Shown: in pieces, positions 27,169-36,545 of the stretch
How positions within the stretch are numbered: position 1 is the stretch's first letter
Layout: each line of letters starts with the position of its first letter
From: Flavobacteriales bacterium
Lineage (GTDB): Bacteria > Bacteroidota > Bacteroidia > Flavobacteriales_F > PHOS-HE28
Assembly (NCBI GenBank): GCA_016712535.1
Contig: JADJQW010000002.1
Span: 2,046,001-2,110,000 of the forward strand
Length of the DNA: 64,000 bases
Reading direction: 5' to 3'
Made by a program: the position numbers and the translations under genes
Notes under the pieces: model-generated
Database searches by the model: none
What the model was told of the DNA's origin: nothing
Seen by the model: the letters and a program-made list of their open reading frames with translations, nothing else

Positions 27169-28691
27169 GCTGGTCCATTAGAATCGCACTGCTGTTGGCG
27201 GCTGCTATCGCCGGTCCTGCACTTATTGCGCAGACATATTCGCATTCCACCGTGGGCCAGCAGGGAACCTACACGGGCAATTGCATGGTGACCACCTGCT
27301 CCGGCACCTACTACGACAACGGCGGTGCTGCAGGCAATTATGCGGCGAACGTGAATAACATCTTCAGGACATTCTGCCCGAACCAAGCGGGCATGTGCGT
27401 GCGCGCGACGTTCACGCAATTCTCGATGAACGACACGTACTTCCTGTGCTTTGGCCCGAACAGTTGTTGCGACTACCTCTCCATCCTCAATGGTCCGGTG
27501 CAGAACAGCCCAGCGCTATGGAGCAATTGCACCACCTCCCCGGGCGTCATCACCGCGAACAACCCCAGCGGCTGCCTCACTTTCCGCTTCGTCTCTGATG
27601 GCAGCGTGCAATTGGCCGGCTGGACCGCCACCATCAGCTGTGTGCCCTGCGCAGGCGGGCCCAGCGGCACCTCGAACAGTGATTGCGCCTTCGCCACGCC
27701 GGTATGCGTGGATACACCCTTCTCCGATGCCTCTCCGGGCCCGGGAATCACCGCCGAGGGCTGCACAGGGTGCGTGACCTCGGAGAACTACACCAATTGG
27801 TACCGAATCCAGATTCAGACCAGCGGAACACTCGCCTTCACGATCAACCCGAACAACAACGCTGAGGACTTCGATCCTGTCGTATTCGGCCCCAACGTGA
27901 CCTGCGGCGCGCTCGGAACGCCCGTGCGCTGCTCATACGCGATCAACTCGGGTAATGGGAATACGGGGCTTGGCAATGGCGCAGCAGACGCATCAGAGAC
28001 CGTGACAGGTGACCAATGGGTCTCACAGATGAACGTTACCGCCGGTCAGGTCTATTACATCATGATCAACGGCTGGTCAGCGAATTCCGGTGCGAGCGGC
28101 TTCCTGCTCGACTGGACCGGGACGGCCACGCTGAATTGCACGCTGCCGGTTGAATTGCTGAGCGTGGAGGCTGAATGCGCGGATGGACAGGCTTTGATCG
28201 AGTGGGCCACCGGGAGCGAATGGCACAACAGCCACTTTGCTGTTGAGCGCAGCATCGACGGTCTTTCCTGGAAAGAGGCAGGTCGTGTAAACGGGGTGGG
28301 CAACACCCAGGACTTGACGGAATACCTGTTCGTTGATCCAGAACTTCCGGCGAGCGAGGTGACCTATTACCGCATCCGCCAAACGGACATCACAGGCGAG
28401 GAGTCCGTGAGCCGTGTTGTGGAACTGTTGGGCTGCGGGATCAGGCCCGGAATGCGCGTTGCGCCGAATCCTACAGCCGATGGCATTCGTGTGGACCTGA
28501 GCAGCGCATGGGCGCCTGCTTCGGTGATCGAGCTGTTTGATGTCACCGGCCGCTTGGTTGCCGTGATCCCGCTCCAGGAATCCCGAGCCGTGGACATCCC
28601 CATGGCGAAGCTTGATGCAGGCACCTACTCCTTAGGGCTTCGCATGCCGGATGGCCGTTTGGTGGAACGCGTACAAGTGGTGAAGCAGTAG
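27165..28691 (+). CDS. Secreted CUB-like protein with T9SS sorting domain
   Basis: The 508-aa protein has a signal peptide ending at about 'ALIAQ'. A CUB-like beta-sandwich follows ('CCDYLSILNGP', 'GCLTFRFVSDGSVQLAGWTA' in parts), with several Cys residues suggesting disulfides, then a second beta-sandwich domain and 'YYRIRQTD' strands. The C-terminus ('RVAPNPTADGIRVDLS', 'LDAGTYSLGLRMPDGRLVERV') is a T9SS type A sorting domain. Function unknown; it follows a small secreted protein with a 4-bp overlap. Confidence 0.78.
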   Translation: MSWSIRIALLLAAAIAGPALIAQTYSHSTVGQQGTYTGNCMVTTCSGTYYDNGGAAGNYAANVNNIFRTFCPNQAGMCVRATFTQFSMNDTYFLCFGPNSCCDYLSILNGPVQNSPALWSNCTTSPGVITANNPSGCLTFRFVSDGSVQLAGWTATISCVPCAGGPSGTSNSDCAFATPVCVDTPFSDASPGPGITAEGCTGCVTSENYTNWYRIQIQTSGTLAFTINPNNNAEDFDPVVFGPNVTCGALGTPVRCSYAINSGNGNTGLGNGAADASETVTGDQWVSQMNVTAGQVYYIMINGWSANSGASGFLLDWTGTATLNCTLPVELLSVEAECADGQALIEWATGSEWHNSHFAVERSIDGLSWKEAGRVNGVGNTQDLTEYLFVDPELPASEVTYYRIRQTDITGEESVSRVVELLGCGIRPGMRVAPNPTADGIRVDLSSAWAPASVIELFDVTGRLVAVIPLQESRAVDIPMAKLDAGTYSLGLRMPDGRLVERVQVVKQ

Positions 28692-28820
28692 CATTGCTCC
28701 CGGTTCTTTAACGCTTGACCTTATGGGGCCGCTCTTCCGAGGGCTCCGCCGTTCGTGTAGGGAGAAGCAGGGCGCAAGTCACGGCCGGTACTTTCGGCCC
28801 GCTGCCGCATTCCAGCCGCG

Positions 28821-29525
28821 ATGATCGATCTCAAAGGCATCCGCAAAGCCTACCGCATGGGGGCCAATATCCTGCCCGTGCTAAAGGGCATCGACCTGCA
28901 CATCGGCAGCGGCGAACTGGTGAGCATCATGGGTGCCAGCGGCAGCGGCAAGAGCACCTTGCTCAACATCATCGGCATCCTTGATGGCTACGACCAGGGA
29001 GAGTACCTGCTCGATGGCATGCTCATCAAGGGCCAGAGCGAGACGGAGAATGCCCTGCTGCGGAGCAAGTACATCGGCTTCGTGTTCCAGAGCTTCAACT
29101 TGATCGGCTTCAAGAACGCCATGGAGAACGTGGCGCTGCCGCTCTATTACCAGGGCGTGGCGCGCCGCAAGCGCAATGACCTGGCGCTATCCATGCTCGA
29201 GAAGGTGGGGCTGAAGGACTGGGCCAGGCACATGCCCAATGAGATGAGCGGCGGGCAGAAGCAGCGCGTTGCCATCGCGCGCGCGCTCATCAGCAGCCCG
29301 AAGATCATCCTCGCTGATGAGCCCACCGGCGCCTTGGACAGCACCACCAGCCATGAAGTGATGGACCTGCTCACCAGCGTGAACAAGGACCTCGGCCTCA
29401 CCGTGGTGATCGTGACGCACGAGCGCGAGGTGGCCGCTGCCACTCAACGCGTGATCTACTTGCGCGATGGACTGATCGAGAATGCGCACATGGACCCTGC
29501 AAGCCTGATGGCCGATGTTCGATAG
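28821..29525 (+). CDS. ABC transporter ATP-binding protein, MacB/LolD-type
   Basis: The 234-aa cytoplasmic ATPase has 'GASGSGKSTLLNIIG' (Walker A), 'FQSFNLI' (Q-loop), 'MSGGQKQRVAIARAL' (signature), 'IILADEPTGALD' (Walker B with catalytic Glu) and 'VIVTHEREV' (switch His). It is typical of ABC units that power MacB/LolCDE-type permeases. It overlaps the first permease gene by 11 bp, making it the first gene of a four-gene export operon. Confidence 0.94.
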   Translation: MIDLKGIRKAYRMGANILPVLKGIDLHIGSGELVSIMGASGSGKSTLLNIIGILDGYDQGEYLLDGMLIKGQSETENALLRSKYIGFVFQSFNLIGFKNAMENVALPLYYQGVARRKRNDLALSMLEKVGLKDWARHMPNEMSGGQKQRVAIARALISSPKIILADEPTGALDSTTSHEVMDLLTSVNKDLGLTVVIVTHEREVAAATQRVIYLRDGLIENAHMDPASLMADVR

Positions 29526-30756
29526 GGAGAAATGGGGCGAGGTCTTCGAGAGCATCGGCAAGAACAAGCTGAGGGCGGCGCTCACGGGCATCAGCGTATT
29601 CACGGGCATCTTCATGCTCATCATCCTGCTGGGACTCGGCAAGGGGCTGCGCAATGGCTTCGAGTACGGCTTCCGGAACCAGAACGTGAATACCATCCAT
29701 GTGCGCGGCGGAACGACCCTGAGGCCATGGAAGGGCCTGCCCCCGAACCGACGGGTGACCTTGGAGAATGCGGACATGGCCGCCCTGCGGCTGGGCGTCC
29801 GCGAGCTGGAGCATAGCAGCGGGGAGTACTGGCTTTGGCGCGGCGAGAGCGTGCTGAACAACGGTGAGCGCTATGGCAACTACACCATCCAAGGCATTGA
29901 GCCCGCGTACTTCCACGTGGAATCGCAGATCATTGAAGCCGGCCGCTACATCAACGAGCCGGACCAGATCGAAGGGCGCAAGGTGATCGTCATCGCCAAC
30001 GATGCGCGCGAGAAGCTCTTCGGCGCTGAGGACCCGCTGCACCATTGGATCCAGGTGAACGGCATCCCGTTCGAGGTGGTGGGGGTCTACCGCTTCGAGC
30101 AGACGCAGGGACAGAACCAGCGAAGCAAGGTCTTCATCCCCTTGAGCACCGCGCAGCGCGTCTTCGGCGCCTACACCGCGATAGACGAGTTCCACTTCAC
30201 GCTCGGCCATGCCACGCTCGATGAGAGCAAGCGCGCCGTTAGCCGTGTGAAGAGCATCCTAGCCGCGCGCCACAACTTCGACCCTTCTGATGAGCGCGCG
30301 ATATGGGTGGAGAACTCGCTTGAGAATTACACTATGTTCAGCGGCGTCTTCATGGCCATCAGCACCTTCGTTTGGGTCATGGGCATCGGCACCATCATCG
30401 CGGGCATCATGGGCGTGAGCAACATCATGCTGATCGTGGTGCAGGAGCGCACCCGTGAGATCGGGGTGCGCAAGGCATTGGGCGCGACCCCGCGGTCCGT
30501 GATGGGCCAGGTGATGATGGAAGCGCTGATCGTGACCAGTGCCGCAGGCTACGGGGGGCTGCTGCTCGGGCTGGGTTCCTTGGAAGCCATCGCACGGCTG
30601 CTGCCCGGCGGCCCCATGTTCCGCCAGCCTGAAGTGGACATCAGCATCGCCATCCAAGCGCTCATCCTGCTCATCATCACCGGTACGCTCGCAGGCCTCA
30701 TGCCCGCGCGCCGCGCCGCCCGCATCCGTCCCATCGAAGCCCTGCGCGATGAATGA
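29515..30756 (+). CDS. MacB/FtsX-type ABC transporter permease (first)
   Basis: The 413-aa permease has an N-terminal transmembrane helix ('LTGISVFTGIFMLIILLGLG'), a large periplasmic MacB_PCD-like domain of about 230 residues and a C-terminal FtsX-type membrane domain with three helices and 'GVSNIMLIVVQERTREIGVRKALGA' in parts. It is followed by a second, related permease, so the unit has two permeases rather than one. The transported substrate is unknown. Confidence 0.92.
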   Translation: MFDREKWGEVFESIGKNKLRAALTGISVFTGIFMLIILLGLGKGLRNGFEYGFRNQNVNTIHVRGGTTLRPWKGLPPNRRVTLENADMAALRLGVRELEHSSGEYWLWRGESVLNNGERYGNYTIQGIEPAYFHVESQIIEAGRYINEPDQIEGRKVIVIANDAREKLFGAEDPLHHWIQVNGIPFEVVGVYRFEQTQGQNQRSKVFIPLSTAQRVFGAYTAIDEFHFTLGHATLDESKRAVSRVKSILAARHNFDPSDERAIWVENSLENYTMFSGVFMAISTFVWVMGIGTIIAGIMGVSNIMLIVVQERTREIGVRKALGATPRSVMGQVMMEALIVTSAAGYGGLLLGLGSLEAIARLLPGGPMFRQPEVDISIAIQALILLIITGTLAGLMPARRAARIRPIEALRDE

Positions 30757-30804
30757 GCAACCCGGGACCTCGGTGAACCTGCAACCTCCAACCCGAAGCT
30801 GAAG

Positions 30805-32058
30805 ATGTTCGACCGCGAGCGATGGGGCGAGATCTGGCAGACGCTGAGCCGTAACAAGCTGCGCAGCTTCCTCACGGCATTCGGCGTGGGATGGGGCATC
30901 TTCATGCTCATCCTCATGCTGGGCGCGGGAAATGGCTTGAGCAACGGTGTGGCGGGCGCTTTCGAAGGCTGGGCCAGCAACGCTTGCTATGTGTGGGCCC
31001 AGACCACCTCCTTGCCCTACAAGGGCCTTCCGCGCGGACGCTATTTCGATTTCGACAACGACGACATCGCGCTGATCAGCCAGCGGGTGAAGGGCATCGA
31101 GGCATTGGCCCCCCGGCTGCAGCTGGGTGGCTGGCGCGGCGGCAACAATGTGGTGCGGGGCAACAAGACCGCAGCGCTGACGGTGAATGGAGATCTGCCT
31201 TCGATCATGCGGATACAGGGCACGTATGTGGAGGAAGGCCGCTTCCTGCACGAGCGCGATGTGCTCGAGAAGCGCAAAGTGTGCGTGGTCGGCAGGCGCG
31301 CCGTGCAATTGCTCTACGAGCCGGATGAGAAGGTGCTCGGCTCCTGGATCCGGATCAATGGCGTGTACTTCCAGGTCGTGGGAGTTCATATGCCCAAGGC
31401 CAGCGCGGAGATGGGGGACGATCAGACGGCCGTGATCTACGTGCCATTCTCCACATTCCAAACGGCGTTCAATGCGCTCAATCAAGTCCATTGGTTCGCG
31501 ATCACCGCCCAGCCCGGCACCCCGGCCTCCCAGGTGCAGGCCGATGTGAAGAAGCTGCTGGCCGTGAAGCACCGCGTGCACCCGGATGATGACATGGCCT
31601 TCGGCAGCTTCAACGTGGAGGAGATGTTCGATATGACCAATGACCTGCTCACGGCGATCACGGCCCTGGCGTGGTTCGTGGGAATATGCACCCTCATCGC
31701 AGGGGTGGTGGGCGTGAGCAATATCATGCTGGTGGTGATCCGCGAACGCACCAACGAGATCGGAGTCCGCCGCAGCATCGGCGCCACCCCGGGGCGCATC
31801 ACCGCACAGATCGTCCTCGAGGCCCTCACCCTCACCCTCATCGCCGGCTATAGCGGATTGCTCCTCGGCATGCTCCTGCTAGAGGCCGTGAGCAGCGCTG
31901 GCCTGGAAGGCGCCTTCTTCGCCAAGCCTGAGATCGACCTCGTCACTGCGCTGGTGGCCCTCGCGGTGCTCGTGGTCAGCGGCGTGCTCGCCGGCTTGTT
32001 CCCCGCGAGGCGCGCGCTCGCCATACGGGTGGTCGATGCGCTCAGGGCGGATAAATGA
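30805..32058 (+). CDS. MacB/FtsX-type ABC transporter permease (second)
   Basis: The 417-aa paralogue of the preceding permease has the same layout: N-terminal helix 'LTAFGVGWGIFMLILMLGAG', periplasmic domain, C-terminal FtsX domain with 'GVSNIMLVVIRERTNEIGVRRSIGA' (in parts). It lies 48 bp after the first permease. The two probably form a heterodimer with the ATPase and the following adaptor protein. Confidence 0.92.
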   Translation: MFDRERWGEIWQTLSRNKLRSFLTAFGVGWGIFMLILMLGAGNGLSNGVAGAFEGWASNACYVWAQTTSLPYKGLPRGRYFDFDNDDIALISQRVKGIEALAPRLQLGGWRGGNNVVRGNKTAALTVNGDLPSIMRIQGTYVEEGRFLHERDVLEKRKVCVVGRRAVQLLYEPDEKVLGSWIRINGVYFQVVGVHMPKASAEMGDDQTAVIYVPFSTFQTAFNALNQVHWFAITAQPGTPASQVQADVKKLLAVKHRVHPDDDMAFGSFNVEEMFDMTNDLLTAITALAWFVGICTLIAGVVGVSNIMLVVIRERTNEIGVRRSIGATPGRITAQIVLEALTLTLIAGYSGLLLGMLLLEAVSSAGLEGAFFAKPEIDLVTALVALAVLVVSGVLAGLFPARRALAIRVVDALRADK

Positions 32059-32181
32059 TGAACGCGATCATGAGCACGAGCCAGTCCCGACCGCCACGTC
32101 CGACCCGGAAGATCGACTCAGCCGCAGGCCGGCGCATGACCATCAGCACCAAGCAACGAATCTCCAATCCTTGAACCGCGC

Positions 32182-33294
32182 ATGAAACGCATCCTCCGCT
32201 ACCTGCTCATCGCCGCCGTCGTCCTTGTCGTGCTCTGGTCCTTCGCCTTCTTGTACAGCAAAGGCGCCAAGAAGCCCGATGAGTTCGCCATCGAGAGGCC
32301 CAAGAAGGCCAATGTGATCAAGAAGACCGTGGCCAACGGCAAGATCGTGCCGCGCAAGGAGATCCTGATCAAGCCCGTGGTCAGCGGCATCATCCGCGAG
32401 CTTTACGTCGAAGCCGGCCAGCAGGTGAAGAAGGACCAGCCCCTCGCCAAGATCCAGATCGTGCCCGACATGCTCAGCCTAAGCAATGCTGAGAACCGCG
32501 TGCGCACGGCGGAGATCAATGCGCAGAACGCCCAGATGGACTTCGACCGCAACAAGCCGCTGCTCGATAAAGGCGTGATCAGCGCAGCGGAGATGCAGCG
32601 CTTCGATATCGCGCTGCGCAGCGCCAAGCAGGACCTTGAAGCAGCCAAAGAGGCGCTGCAAGTCGTGCGCGACGGCATCAGCCGAAGCAGCGCGGGCAAT
32701 ACCATCGTGCGCAGCACCATCGAGGGCATGGTGCTCGACGTGCCTGTGAAGGAGGGCAATAGCGTGATCGAGCGCAACAACTTCAACGAAGGCACCACCA
32801 TCGCTGCGATCGCTGACATGAGCGACCTGATCTTCCAAGGCAAGGTGGATGAGAGCGAGGTGGGCAAGGTGCGCCTGGCCATGCCCGTTGTGCTCACCGT
32901 GGGCGCCATCGAGAGCGCTACCTGGGATGCGGAGCTGGAGTACATCGCGCCCAAAGGCGTGGAGGAGAACGGCGCCATCCAGTTCGAGATCCGTGCAGCG
33001 GTGAAGCTCGCACAGGGCCAGGCGCTGCGCAGCGGCTACAGCGCCAATGCCGACATCGAGCTCGAGCGTCGCGACAGCGTACTCACCGTGCCCGAGAGCG
33101 TGGTGGAATTCAACGCGAAGGGCGATAGCGCATTCGTGCAGGTGAAGAACGGGGAGGAATGGAAGCGCACATGGATCAAGACAGGACTGAGCGACGGCAT
33201 CAACCTGGAAGTGCTCGACGGCGTGACCAAGGACACCGAACTGAAGGGAGCCAAGAAGGAGGAGGAGGCCAGTGTGTCGGTGACGGTGGATTAG
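32182..33294 (+). CDS. MacA/RND-type periplasmic adaptor protein
   Basis: The 370-aa protein has one N-terminal membrane helix ('YLLIAAVVLVVLWSFAFLYS'), then biotinyl-lipoyl ('IIRELYVEAGQQVKKDQPLA'), alpha-hairpin ('NAQNAQMDFDRNKPLLDKGV', 'RSAKQDLEAAKEAL') and beta-barrel regions typical of HlyD/MacA adaptors. It would link the inner-membrane permease to an outer-membrane channel. No TolC homologue is in the operon. A 123-bp gap separates it from the second permease; the gap holds only a doubtful 39-codon frame. Confidence 0.9.
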   Translation: MKRILRYLLIAAVVLVVLWSFAFLYSKGAKKPDEFAIERPKKANVIKKTVANGKIVPRKEILIKPVVSGIIRELYVEAGQQVKKDQPLAKIQIVPDMLSLSNAENRVRTAEINAQNAQMDFDRNKPLLDKGVISAAEMQRFDIALRSAKQDLEAAKEALQVVRDGISRSSAGNTIVRSTIEGMVLDVPVKEGNSVIERNNFNEGTTIAAIADMSDLIFQGKVDESEVGKVRLAMPVVLTVGAIESATWDAELEYIAPKGVEENGAIQFEIRAAVKLAQGQALRSGYSANADIELERRDSVLTVPESVVEFNAKGDSAFVQVKNGEEWKRTWIKTGLSDGINLEVLDGVTKDTELKGAKKEEEASVSVTVD

Positions 33295-34202
33295 GCCACC
33301 AGCGCCTCGACGGCTTCCGTCATCGTACCGATCTTGAATCGGTAGCCCAGCTCTTGCGCGCGGGTCGGAAGCACCCATCGGCTCTTGAGCACCAGCTCGG
33401 TCTCCGTGCCCAATAAGCGAGCGCCAAGCCCGAGCATCCAGCGCGGCGAGGGCAGCGCGATCCATGGCTTGATGCGTTCCCGGAGGATCCGCATCAATTC
33501 CGCTTGGCGCAAAGGGCCGGGCGAAGAGAGATTGATGGCCCCGAGCGCCTTCGGCTCTTCGATGAGCCACTCGAAGAAGCCCGCCACGTCCTCTTCATGC
33601 ACCCAACTCACCATCTGCTGGCCGTTTCCATGCTGTCCGCCAAGTCCCCAGCGCACCAGCTGCGCATACCGAGGGAAAGCGCCGCCCTTGCCGCTGAAGA
33701 CGATGGCGCAGCGCACGGCGACTTGCCGTAGGCCTTCGCGCTTGTGACGGAAGAACTCGTTCTCCCACGCCTTCACCACTTGCGGGCTGAAGTCGGCCCC
33801 GAGCTCTCCGGTCTCCTCGTCCATCGCGCGATCCTCCGCGTGCCGATAGACCGTTGCGCTGCTCAGGTTGATCCACACCGGTGGTGGTGATGCGATCGAA
33901 AGCATGGCCTCGCCCAACGCATGCGTCGACTCCAATCGGCTGTTGAGTATGGCCGCCCGGTTCTCCGGGGTGTAGCGGCAATCCACGCTGCGGCCAGCCA
34001 GGTTGATGACCGCATCGGCGCCATCCAGCTCGCTCCACCAAGCGCCTCGTGAGCGGCCGTTCCATTGCACCATTCGAGCGGCCGGGTGCTGCCCGATGCC
34101 GGTGCGGCGAGTGAGCACTGCCACCTCATCCCCGCGCTCCGTGAATCGCTGTTGCAGGATCCTTCCGATGGTTCCGGTGCCTCCGGCAAGAATGATCTTC
34201 AT
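33291..34202 (-). CDS. TIGR01777-family NAD(P)-dependent epimerase/dehydratase-like protein
   Basis: The 303-aa short-chain dehydrogenase/reductase-like protein has the nucleotide-binding 'ILAGGTGTIGRILQQRF' at the N-terminus, 'DAVINLAGRSVDCRYTPENR' and 'SATVYRHAED', characteristic of the SDR39U1/TIGR01777 family. The C-terminal ~50 residues ('WVLPTRAQELGYRFKIGTM') are the usual DUF1731-like tail. Its substrate is unknown. It overlaps the next upstream gene start by 4 bp (tandem with the membrane protein at 34199). Confidence 0.85.
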   Translation of the reverse strand: MKIILAGGTGTIGRILQQRFTERGDEVAVLTRRTGIGQHPAARMVQWNGRSRGAWWSELDGADAVINLAGRSVDCRYTPENRAAILNSRLESTHALGEAMLSIASPPPVWINLSSATVYRHAEDRAMDEETGELGADFSPQVVKAWENEFFRHKREGLRQVAVRCAIVFSGKGGAFPRYAQLVRWGLGGQHGNGQQMVSWVHEEDVAGFFEWLIEEPKALGAINLSSPGPLRQAELMRILRERIKPWIALPSPRWMLGLGARLLGTETELVLKSRWVLPTRAQELGYRFKIGTMTEAVEALVA

Positions 34203-34648
34203 GGCTGGTCATGCCGGTCTCGACCGGCATCATATTGATCCGTGGGTTGCTTCACCAAGGGAACGGGATCGATGCTCCCGCCGGCCTGCCGTGCTTTCCG
34301 CCTTCCGCGGAAGAAGAGGAAGAGATTCAGGAAGAGCATCACGCCGAGGTAGATCGCGAAGCCGCCCACTTTTCCGGCCAGTGCCTCCACCACCTCCTGG
34401 TTGGTGTCGAAGGGGTCATTGTCCCAGCGCGGGCCGATCTGCATGATGCGCAGCGCAAAGCCGATGTTGAGCAGGTAGAAGCCGACCTCGAAGAGTCGGT
34501 TGGTGGCATCCGCGATGTCGGCCTTGCCCTTGAAGATGTCGAGCATGAAGACACGGCCGTTGCGGAAGAGGGTGCGTGCCACGTAAAGCGTGAGCAGCAG
34601 CGTGATGGGCACGTAGATGAGGTAGGTGAGGACGATCTTGCTGGTCAT
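34199..34648 (-). CDS. Hypothetical membrane protein, member of a tandem pair (first)
   Basis: The 149-aa protein has three hydrophobic segments (about 5-25, 55-72, 100-118) and the motif 'FMLDIFKGKADIADATNRLF' plus 'VGFYLLNIGFAL'. The neighbouring gene 34645-35052 carries a similar motif, so the two look like diverged duplicates. The membrane topology suggests inner-membrane residence. Function unknown. It overlaps its neighbours by 4 bp on each side. Confidence 0.65.
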   Translation of the reverse strand: MTSKIVLTYLIYVPITLLLTLYVARTLFRNGRVFMLDIFKGKADIADATNRLFEVGFYLLNIGFALRIMQIGPRWDNDPFDTNQEVVEALAGKVGGFAIYLGVMLFLNLFLFFRGRRKARQAGGSIDPVPLVKQPTDQYDAGRDRHDQP

Positions 34649-35052
34649 GGCTGTTGTTGTTGGAGAGTTGCTTCAGGCTGGACGGGTCGTTGCATCGCGA
34701 TATGCCGTGCCCTTGCGATACTGCTCCAGATCAGGAGCACGGCGATGTTCTGGTAATGGAGTCCGGCGAGCGTGAAGAGGATCACGGCGATGTGCCGGCT
34801 AAGGGTGCCCAGCATCACCTGCACCGTCGTTATGGGCTCCCAATGCGCTACGACCAGGGCGATGTAGCCGATGTTCAGGGCATAGCAACCCACAAGCAGG
34901 ACATTGTTCGTGGCATCCACGAAGGCCGCATCGTCATCGAAGATCCGGAGCATCCAGATGCGCCCATGGCGGTGGCAGGTCTGCGCCACGCCCACGGCGA
35001 TGGCGAGCATCGCAGGGAAGAAGAGGGCGTAGGAGGCCAGATTGAGGTTCAT
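34645..35052 (-). CDS. Hypothetical membrane protein, member of a tandem pair (second)
   Basis: The 135-aa protein has the same core as its neighbour: 'WMLRIFDDDAAFVDATNNVL' and 'VGCYALNIGYIAL', with similar hydrophobic segments and a Gln-rich C-terminal tail. It overlaps the paralogue by 4 bp and lies 5 bp downstream of the methyltransferase gene, so all are probably co-transcribed under the GbsR-type operator near 35950. Function unknown. Confidence 0.65.
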   Translation of the reverse strand: MNLNLASYALFFPAMLAIAVGVAQTCHRHGRIWMLRIFDDDAAFVDATNNVLLVGCYALNIGYIALVVAHWEPITTVQVMLGTLSRHIAVILFTLAGLHYQNIAVLLIWSSIARARHIAMQRPVQPEATLQQQQP

Positions 35053-35056
35053 CGGA

Positions 35057-35932
35057 TCATGCCTTTCGCGCGGTGATCATCAGATACCGGAACAGGTCGC
35101 GCTGGGTGCCCAGCAGAATGCCCAGCATGCAGCTGCGCAGGTGCGCGCGCTCGAGTTCGTCCAGTCTGGCGCCTGAACCGATGCGATCGAGCCAGCAACG
35201 GATCATGAGCACGGGGCCATGCACCGCGCTTGGGGCCACGTTCCAGCCCAGGTCGCGCACGCGGATGTCCACGAAGCCCGCTTGCTCCATCGCTGCGATG
35301 AATGCCGCACGCTGCGGGAAGCAGGGGAGGGCCCAGCCGCGCTCAACCGTGCGCACCATGCGCCTGCGCCATCCGTTCGCAGGCTTCAGCAGGAAGCCAT
35401 CCACAAGCGCTATGCGGCCGCCGGGCTTCAGGATGCGCGCCGCCTCATGGATCACATCGCGCTTGCCATGACCTGCCCCGTAACAGAGGCTCTCCAGTGC
35501 GTATACGCCGTCGATGCAGCCATTCGCGAGCCCGGTATCCCGGAAATCGCGCTGGTGAAGCGCCACGCTCACTCCTTCGGCATCGGCCTTCGCCTTCCCG
35601 ATCCTCACCTGTTCCTCCACCACGGTATAGGCGTCCACATCCACGCCGAAGGTGCGGGCCGCCAGCATCGCTGCGCTGCCGTATCCGCATCCCAGGTCGG
35701 CTAAACGGTCTGCCACCCGCGGTTCCAACCTGCGCACCACCTGAATCACCATCTCTTCGAGCATGGCCTTGCGATCGAGGATGCTCATGGACGGTTGCCA
35801 ATGCCCGAAGTGCAGGTGGCCTTCTGCGCTCCAGCGCTGGTACAGCGCAGCGCTGGCATGGAAGTGCGCGGTCACCTTGGGGTCCACGGCACGGATGCCG
35901 GAGCGTGGCGCGGTGCGTTGGATCTCGGTCAT
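35057..35932 (-). CDS. SAM-dependent methyltransferase
   Basis: The 291-aa class I methyltransferase has 'ADLGCGYGSAAMLAA' (motif I) near residue 80 and 'DGVYALESLCYG' and 'RILKPGGRIALVDGF' downstream, like the UbiE/cyclopropane-synthase group. The substrate is not evident. The ATG at 35932 is chosen because the upstream ATG at 35995 would take in the operator-like site at 35950-35967. It starts the methyltransferase-twin membrane protein-epimerase unit just downstream of the regulator gene. Confidence 0.75.
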   Translation of the reverse strand: MTEIQRTAPRSGIRAVDPKVTAHFHASAALYQRWSAEGHLHFGHWQPSMSILDRKAMLEEMVIQVVRRLEPRVADRLADLGCGYGSAAMLAARTFGVDVDAYTVVEEQVRIGKAKADAEGVSVALHQRDFRDTGLANGCIDGVYALESLCYGAGHGKRDVIHEAARILKPGGRIALVDGFLLKPANGWRRRMVRTVERGWALPCFPQRAAFIAAMEQAGFVDIRVRDLGWNVAPSAVHGPVLMIRCWLDRIGSGARLDELERAHLRSCMLGILLGTQRDLFRYLMITARKA

Positions 35933-35949
35933 GTCCTTGTGGCTTGATG

Positions 35950-35967
35950 TTTCAGGAAGTATTGAAA
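35950..35967 (-). promoter_or_regulatory. Putative operator, TTTCA-N8-TGAAA
   Basis: The site TTTCA-N8-TGAAA lies 18 bp before the methyltransferase start, between it and the GbsR/MarR regulator gene. The same half-sites and spacing occur inside the palindrome at the regulator's own promoter (36536-36559). Confidence 0.55.
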
Positions 35968-35991
35968 TATTGCGGATAAAAAAAGGGGTGA

Positions 35992-36492
35992 TCATTTGAG
36001 CAGGGTAGTGGCGGCCTTCACGAACCATTGCACATCGCGTCTGGTACTGTGCTCCAGCAAGGTATCGAGGCGGGTGGTGAGGTCGTGCAGGTCGTGAGTG
36101 GTCTTGCGGAAGGCCTTGGCCTCGGCGGTTGCACCTGGGATGTCCTCGAGTTCATCGAGCAGTCGGATCAACGGCTCCAACTCGCGCTTCTTCCGCTCGC
36201 GGGTGATGTGCGTGGCCACTTTCCAGACATCCTTCTCGGCCTCGAAGTATTCCCGCCTTTCTCCGCTCTTCAATACCCGACGGACCAGGCTCCAATCGAT
36301 CAGCGCGCGCAGGTTCATGTTCGCGTTGCCGCGGCTGATATTGAGCTGCTCCATCACCTCCTCCGTGCTCAGCGGTTCGTGGCTGATGAGCAGCAGCGCA
36401 TGCACCTGGGCCATGCTGCGGTTGATGCCCCATGCGCTGCCGAAGGCGCCCCAGGCCTCGATGAATCTCTCGCGTGCTTCCTTTAGGTCCAT
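35992..36492 (-). CDS. GbsR/MarR-family transcriptional regulator
   Basis: The 166-aa winged-helix protein has the GbsR/MarR pattern: 'INRSMAQVHALLLISHEPLS', the recognition helix 'ISRGNANMNLRALIDWSLV', wing 'GERREYFEA', and a long C-terminal dimerisation helix. It is expected to repress the downstream methyltransferase/membrane-protein unit and itself. The ATG at 36492 lies downstream of the predicted start of transcription, whereas an upstream start at 36516 would lie before it and overlap the -7 box, so the shorter form is chosen. Confidence 0.85.
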   Translation of the reverse strand: MDLKEARERFIEAWGAFGSAWGINRSMAQVHALLLISHEPLSTEEVMEQLNISRGNANMNLRALIDWSLVRRVLKSGERREYFEAEKDVWKVATHITRERKKRELEPLIRLLDELEDIPGATAEAKAFRKTTHDLHDLTTRLDTLLEHSTRRDVQWFVKAATTLLK

Positions 36493-36513
36493 TGTTCGTC
36501 GGGCAAGCGGGTC

Positions 36514-36545
36514 CAAACCTAAGTCATCAAGCTTGTATTTTCAAA
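36514..36545 (-). promoter_or_regulatory. Bacteroidota-type promoter of the GbsR-type regulator gene
   Basis: On the minus strand TTTG (36542-36545) is separated by 20 bp from TAGGTTTG (36514-36521), matching TTTG-N19-21-TAnnTTTG exactly. Transcription would start near 36507, 15 bp before the ATG at 36492. The -33 box overlaps the palindrome below. Confidence 0.75.

Noticed and set aside
32055..32174. 39-codon frame between the second ABC permease and the adaptor gene
   Set aside because: ATGATGA coupling is suggestive, but the peptide is Arg/Ser/Pro-rich with no structure pattern and looks like chance.
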